A DNA stretch of 7,601 nt, from positions 1 to 7,601 of the forward strand of contig DAOTUC010000032.1 in NCBI GenBank assembly GCA_034437315.1, given 5' to 3'. This DNA comes from DSAR01 sp034437315. Its GTDB lineage: Bacteria > Chloroflexota > Anaerolineae > B4-G1. The notes under the pieces were generated by a model that did not search any database, was not told the DNA's origin, and saw only the letters and a program-made list of their open reading frames with translations. Of the stretch, positions 6,706-7,601 are shown in pieces. The first letter of the stretch is position 1; each line of letters starts with the position of its first letter. The position numbers were made by a program, and so were the translations under genes.

Positions 6706-7053
6706 ATGAACTATAAGGAACTAATCGCAGCCTATGAAGTTGACGTGCAGTTTCCTGACGTAAGCGGTATGGAGCATCTGGAGATGCTAATGACGCGGAG
6801 TAAGATCGCTGAACACGAGATACATTTCTCAGATGACGAGAGAAGGCGTGTCATAGAAGCAGATGAAGTCTTGCTGCAACAGGCCAAGCAATTCTATGAA
6901 TCTATCCAAAAGATTGCTGACCTGGCAAGCTGGCGGCGAGATGAAAATGTAGCGCCTACACACTGGTGGTGGTTTCTTGATATCATTGTACAGACACCCA
7001 TTTACGCTGAGACGACTATCTCGGATGACGTTACTGTAATCCCGGTTGTTTAG
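6706..7053 (+). CDS. Hypothetical protein, 115 residues, unknown function
   Basis: I do not recognise this family. The start chosen is the ATG at 6706 (MNYKELIAAYEVDV), with AGGTGA at 6692-6697 eight bases upstream; an in-frame GTG at 6694 would add four residues but overlaps that site. The protein is soluble-looking: no signal peptide or membrane helix, a largely helical acidic middle (FSDDERRRVIEADEVLLQQAKQ in outline, about residues 41-62) and a notable THWWWFLD motif near residues 85-92. Base composition is more A/T-rich than the flanking PspA and membrane genes, so it may be a later insertion in the cluster. The 154-base gap before it shows only a weak hairpin (ttcct/aggaa at 6561-6577) and no convincing promoter. 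Its leader (gtgaggtgg) resembles that of the DUF433 gene. It is probably a real gene, but function cannot be assigned. Confidence 0.6.
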   Translation: MNYKELIAAYEVDVQFPDVSGMEHLEMLMTRSKIAEHEIHFSDDERRRVIEADEVLLQQAKQFYESIQKIADLASWRRDENVAPTHWWWFLDIIVQTPIYAETTISDDVTVIPVV

Positions 7054-7095
7054 GCTGGGTGAACTTCATCCACGGTTGTTAGCCAGGAAAGGAGA

Positions 7096-7162
7096 GGCGG
7101 AGATAGGGGGACGGGAAAGGATGAGTTGATACGCTTCCTTTGACCGTCTCCTTGTCTCCGTC
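7096..7162 (+). promoter_or_regulatory. Long imperfect hairpin upstream of the last gene
   Basis: The purine-rich left arm (7096-7120) can pair with the pyrimidine-rich right arm (7137-7162). Paired blocks are ggcggaga (7096-7103) with tctccgtc (7155-7162, one G-T), ggggg (7106-7110) with ctcct (7148-7152, two G-T), acgg (7111-7114) with ccgt (7144-7147), and aaagg (7116-7120) with ccttt (7137-7141). That is about 22 pairs with only small internal loops and a 16-base terminal loop. No T-run follows, so this is not a standard terminator. It ends five bases before the ATG at 7168, where no Shine-Dalgarno sequence is seen, so it could control translation, protect an RNA end or be the relic of a mobile or heptamer-type repeat. 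Confidence 0.55.
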
Positions 7163-7167
7163 AACGT

Positions 7168-7601
7168 ATGCCCAACGTCCGTTCTGAACTACAAGAGAAA
7201 GCGCGAAGTGCAATTTTCCAGTACGCCTTTTTCCGCTGGGAGAACGCCGTCATCATCGCCGGCGCGATCCTGCTGACGGTGTTCTGGCCCCGGCCTTTCT
7301 CGTGGTGGCCGCTCTGGGGCTGGCCTCTCTTGGGCGCGCTGGGGGTGAGCGCCCTGGTCTATTCCAGCGTGACCGACGCTGAGACGAACGCGCGGGTGTT
7401 GGAGGCGTTGTTCAAGAAGCGCTTCGATCCCCGGAAGATCAAGGACCCTGCGTTGCGCGACGACCTGACGCGGGCGCTGGAGTACCAGCGCAGCATCGAA
7501 GCGCTGGTGCACAGGCAATCGGAGGGGGTGTTGCGTACCCGTTTGGACGCCACGGCCGATCAACTTAGCGATTGGGTCGGCAACGTCTACCGGCTGACCC
7601 G
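7168..7601 (+). CDS. Two-TM membrane protein, partial (runs off the window)
   Basis: An open frame of 144 complete codons continues to the right edge with no stop, so the C-terminus is missing. The ATG at 7168 is the only plausible start: an in-frame stop lies at 7141-7143 and no other start codon falls between. No ribosome site is visible; the hairpin at 7096-7162 occupies that place. The protein begins with a short charged stretch (MPNVRSELQEKAR), then two hydrophobic segments, about residues 26-40 and 52-66, joined by a Trp/Pro-rich turn (PRPFSWWPLWGWP). A charged, probably helical cytoplasmic part follows (FKKRFDPRKIKDP, ALEYQRSIEALVHRQSEGVL). I do not recognise the family with certainty. 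Its place after PspA recalls envelope-stress loci where a small membrane protein precedes a TelA-like toxic-anion-resistance protein, but that is context only. GC-rich codon use matches the cluster. Confidence 0.75.
   Translation, partial: MPNVRSELQEKARSAIFQYAFFRWENAVIIAGAILLTVFWPRPFSWWPLWGWPLLGALGVSALVYSSVTDAETNARVLEALFKKRFDPRKIKDPALRDDLTRALEYQRSIEALVHRQSEGVLRTRLDATADQLSDWVGNVYRLT

Overview
This window looks like chromosomal DNA from a GC-rich, non-proteobacterial bacterium, most probably a member of the Chloroflexota (Anaerolineae/Caldilinea-like). That is inferred from gene content (substrate-binding-protein fusions beside PspA, a DUF433/DUF5615 pair) and from repeat-rich spacers, not from any marker gene. 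All supported genes are on the + strand.

Layout. Bases 1-95 are a short element bounded by a perfect 15-bp inverted repeat. A well-formed sigma-70-type promoter (TTGAAA, 17-bp spacer, TACAAT) at 153-181 then drives a PLP-dependent arginine-decarboxylase-like gene that starts at 255. Next comes a compact, translationally coupled toxin-antitoxin-like pair: a DUF433 antitoxin-like gene (1719-1949) overlapping a DUF5615 PIN-like gene (1946-2305).

From 2320 to the end is the most interesting part, a likely envelope-stress or envelope-sensing cluster. It holds (i) a membrane-anchored periplasmic-binding-protein-like domain fused to a C-terminal OmpA-like domain, (ii) a lipoprotein with a solute-binding-like region fused to a von Willebrand factor A domain with an intact MIDAS motif, (iii) a PspA/IM30 coiled-coil protein, (iv) a 115-residue protein I do not recognise, and (v) the first 144 codons of a protein with two predicted membrane segments, cut by the window edge. 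No ABC permease or ATPase is present in the window. My inference is that the two binding-protein-like domains act as extracytoplasmic sensors or scaffolds coupled to PspA-mediated membrane protection rather than as importers; this is not proven by sequence.

The spacers of this cluster are unusual. One is palindrome-rich (4001-4080). One is a run of degenerate heptamers (TAGGACN) that begins inside the stop codon of the vWA gene (5795-5853). One is a long imperfect hairpin (7096-7162) ending five bases before the start codon of the last gene, which has no visible Shine-Dalgarno sequence. No tRNA, rRNA, CRISPR array or transposase gene was seen.
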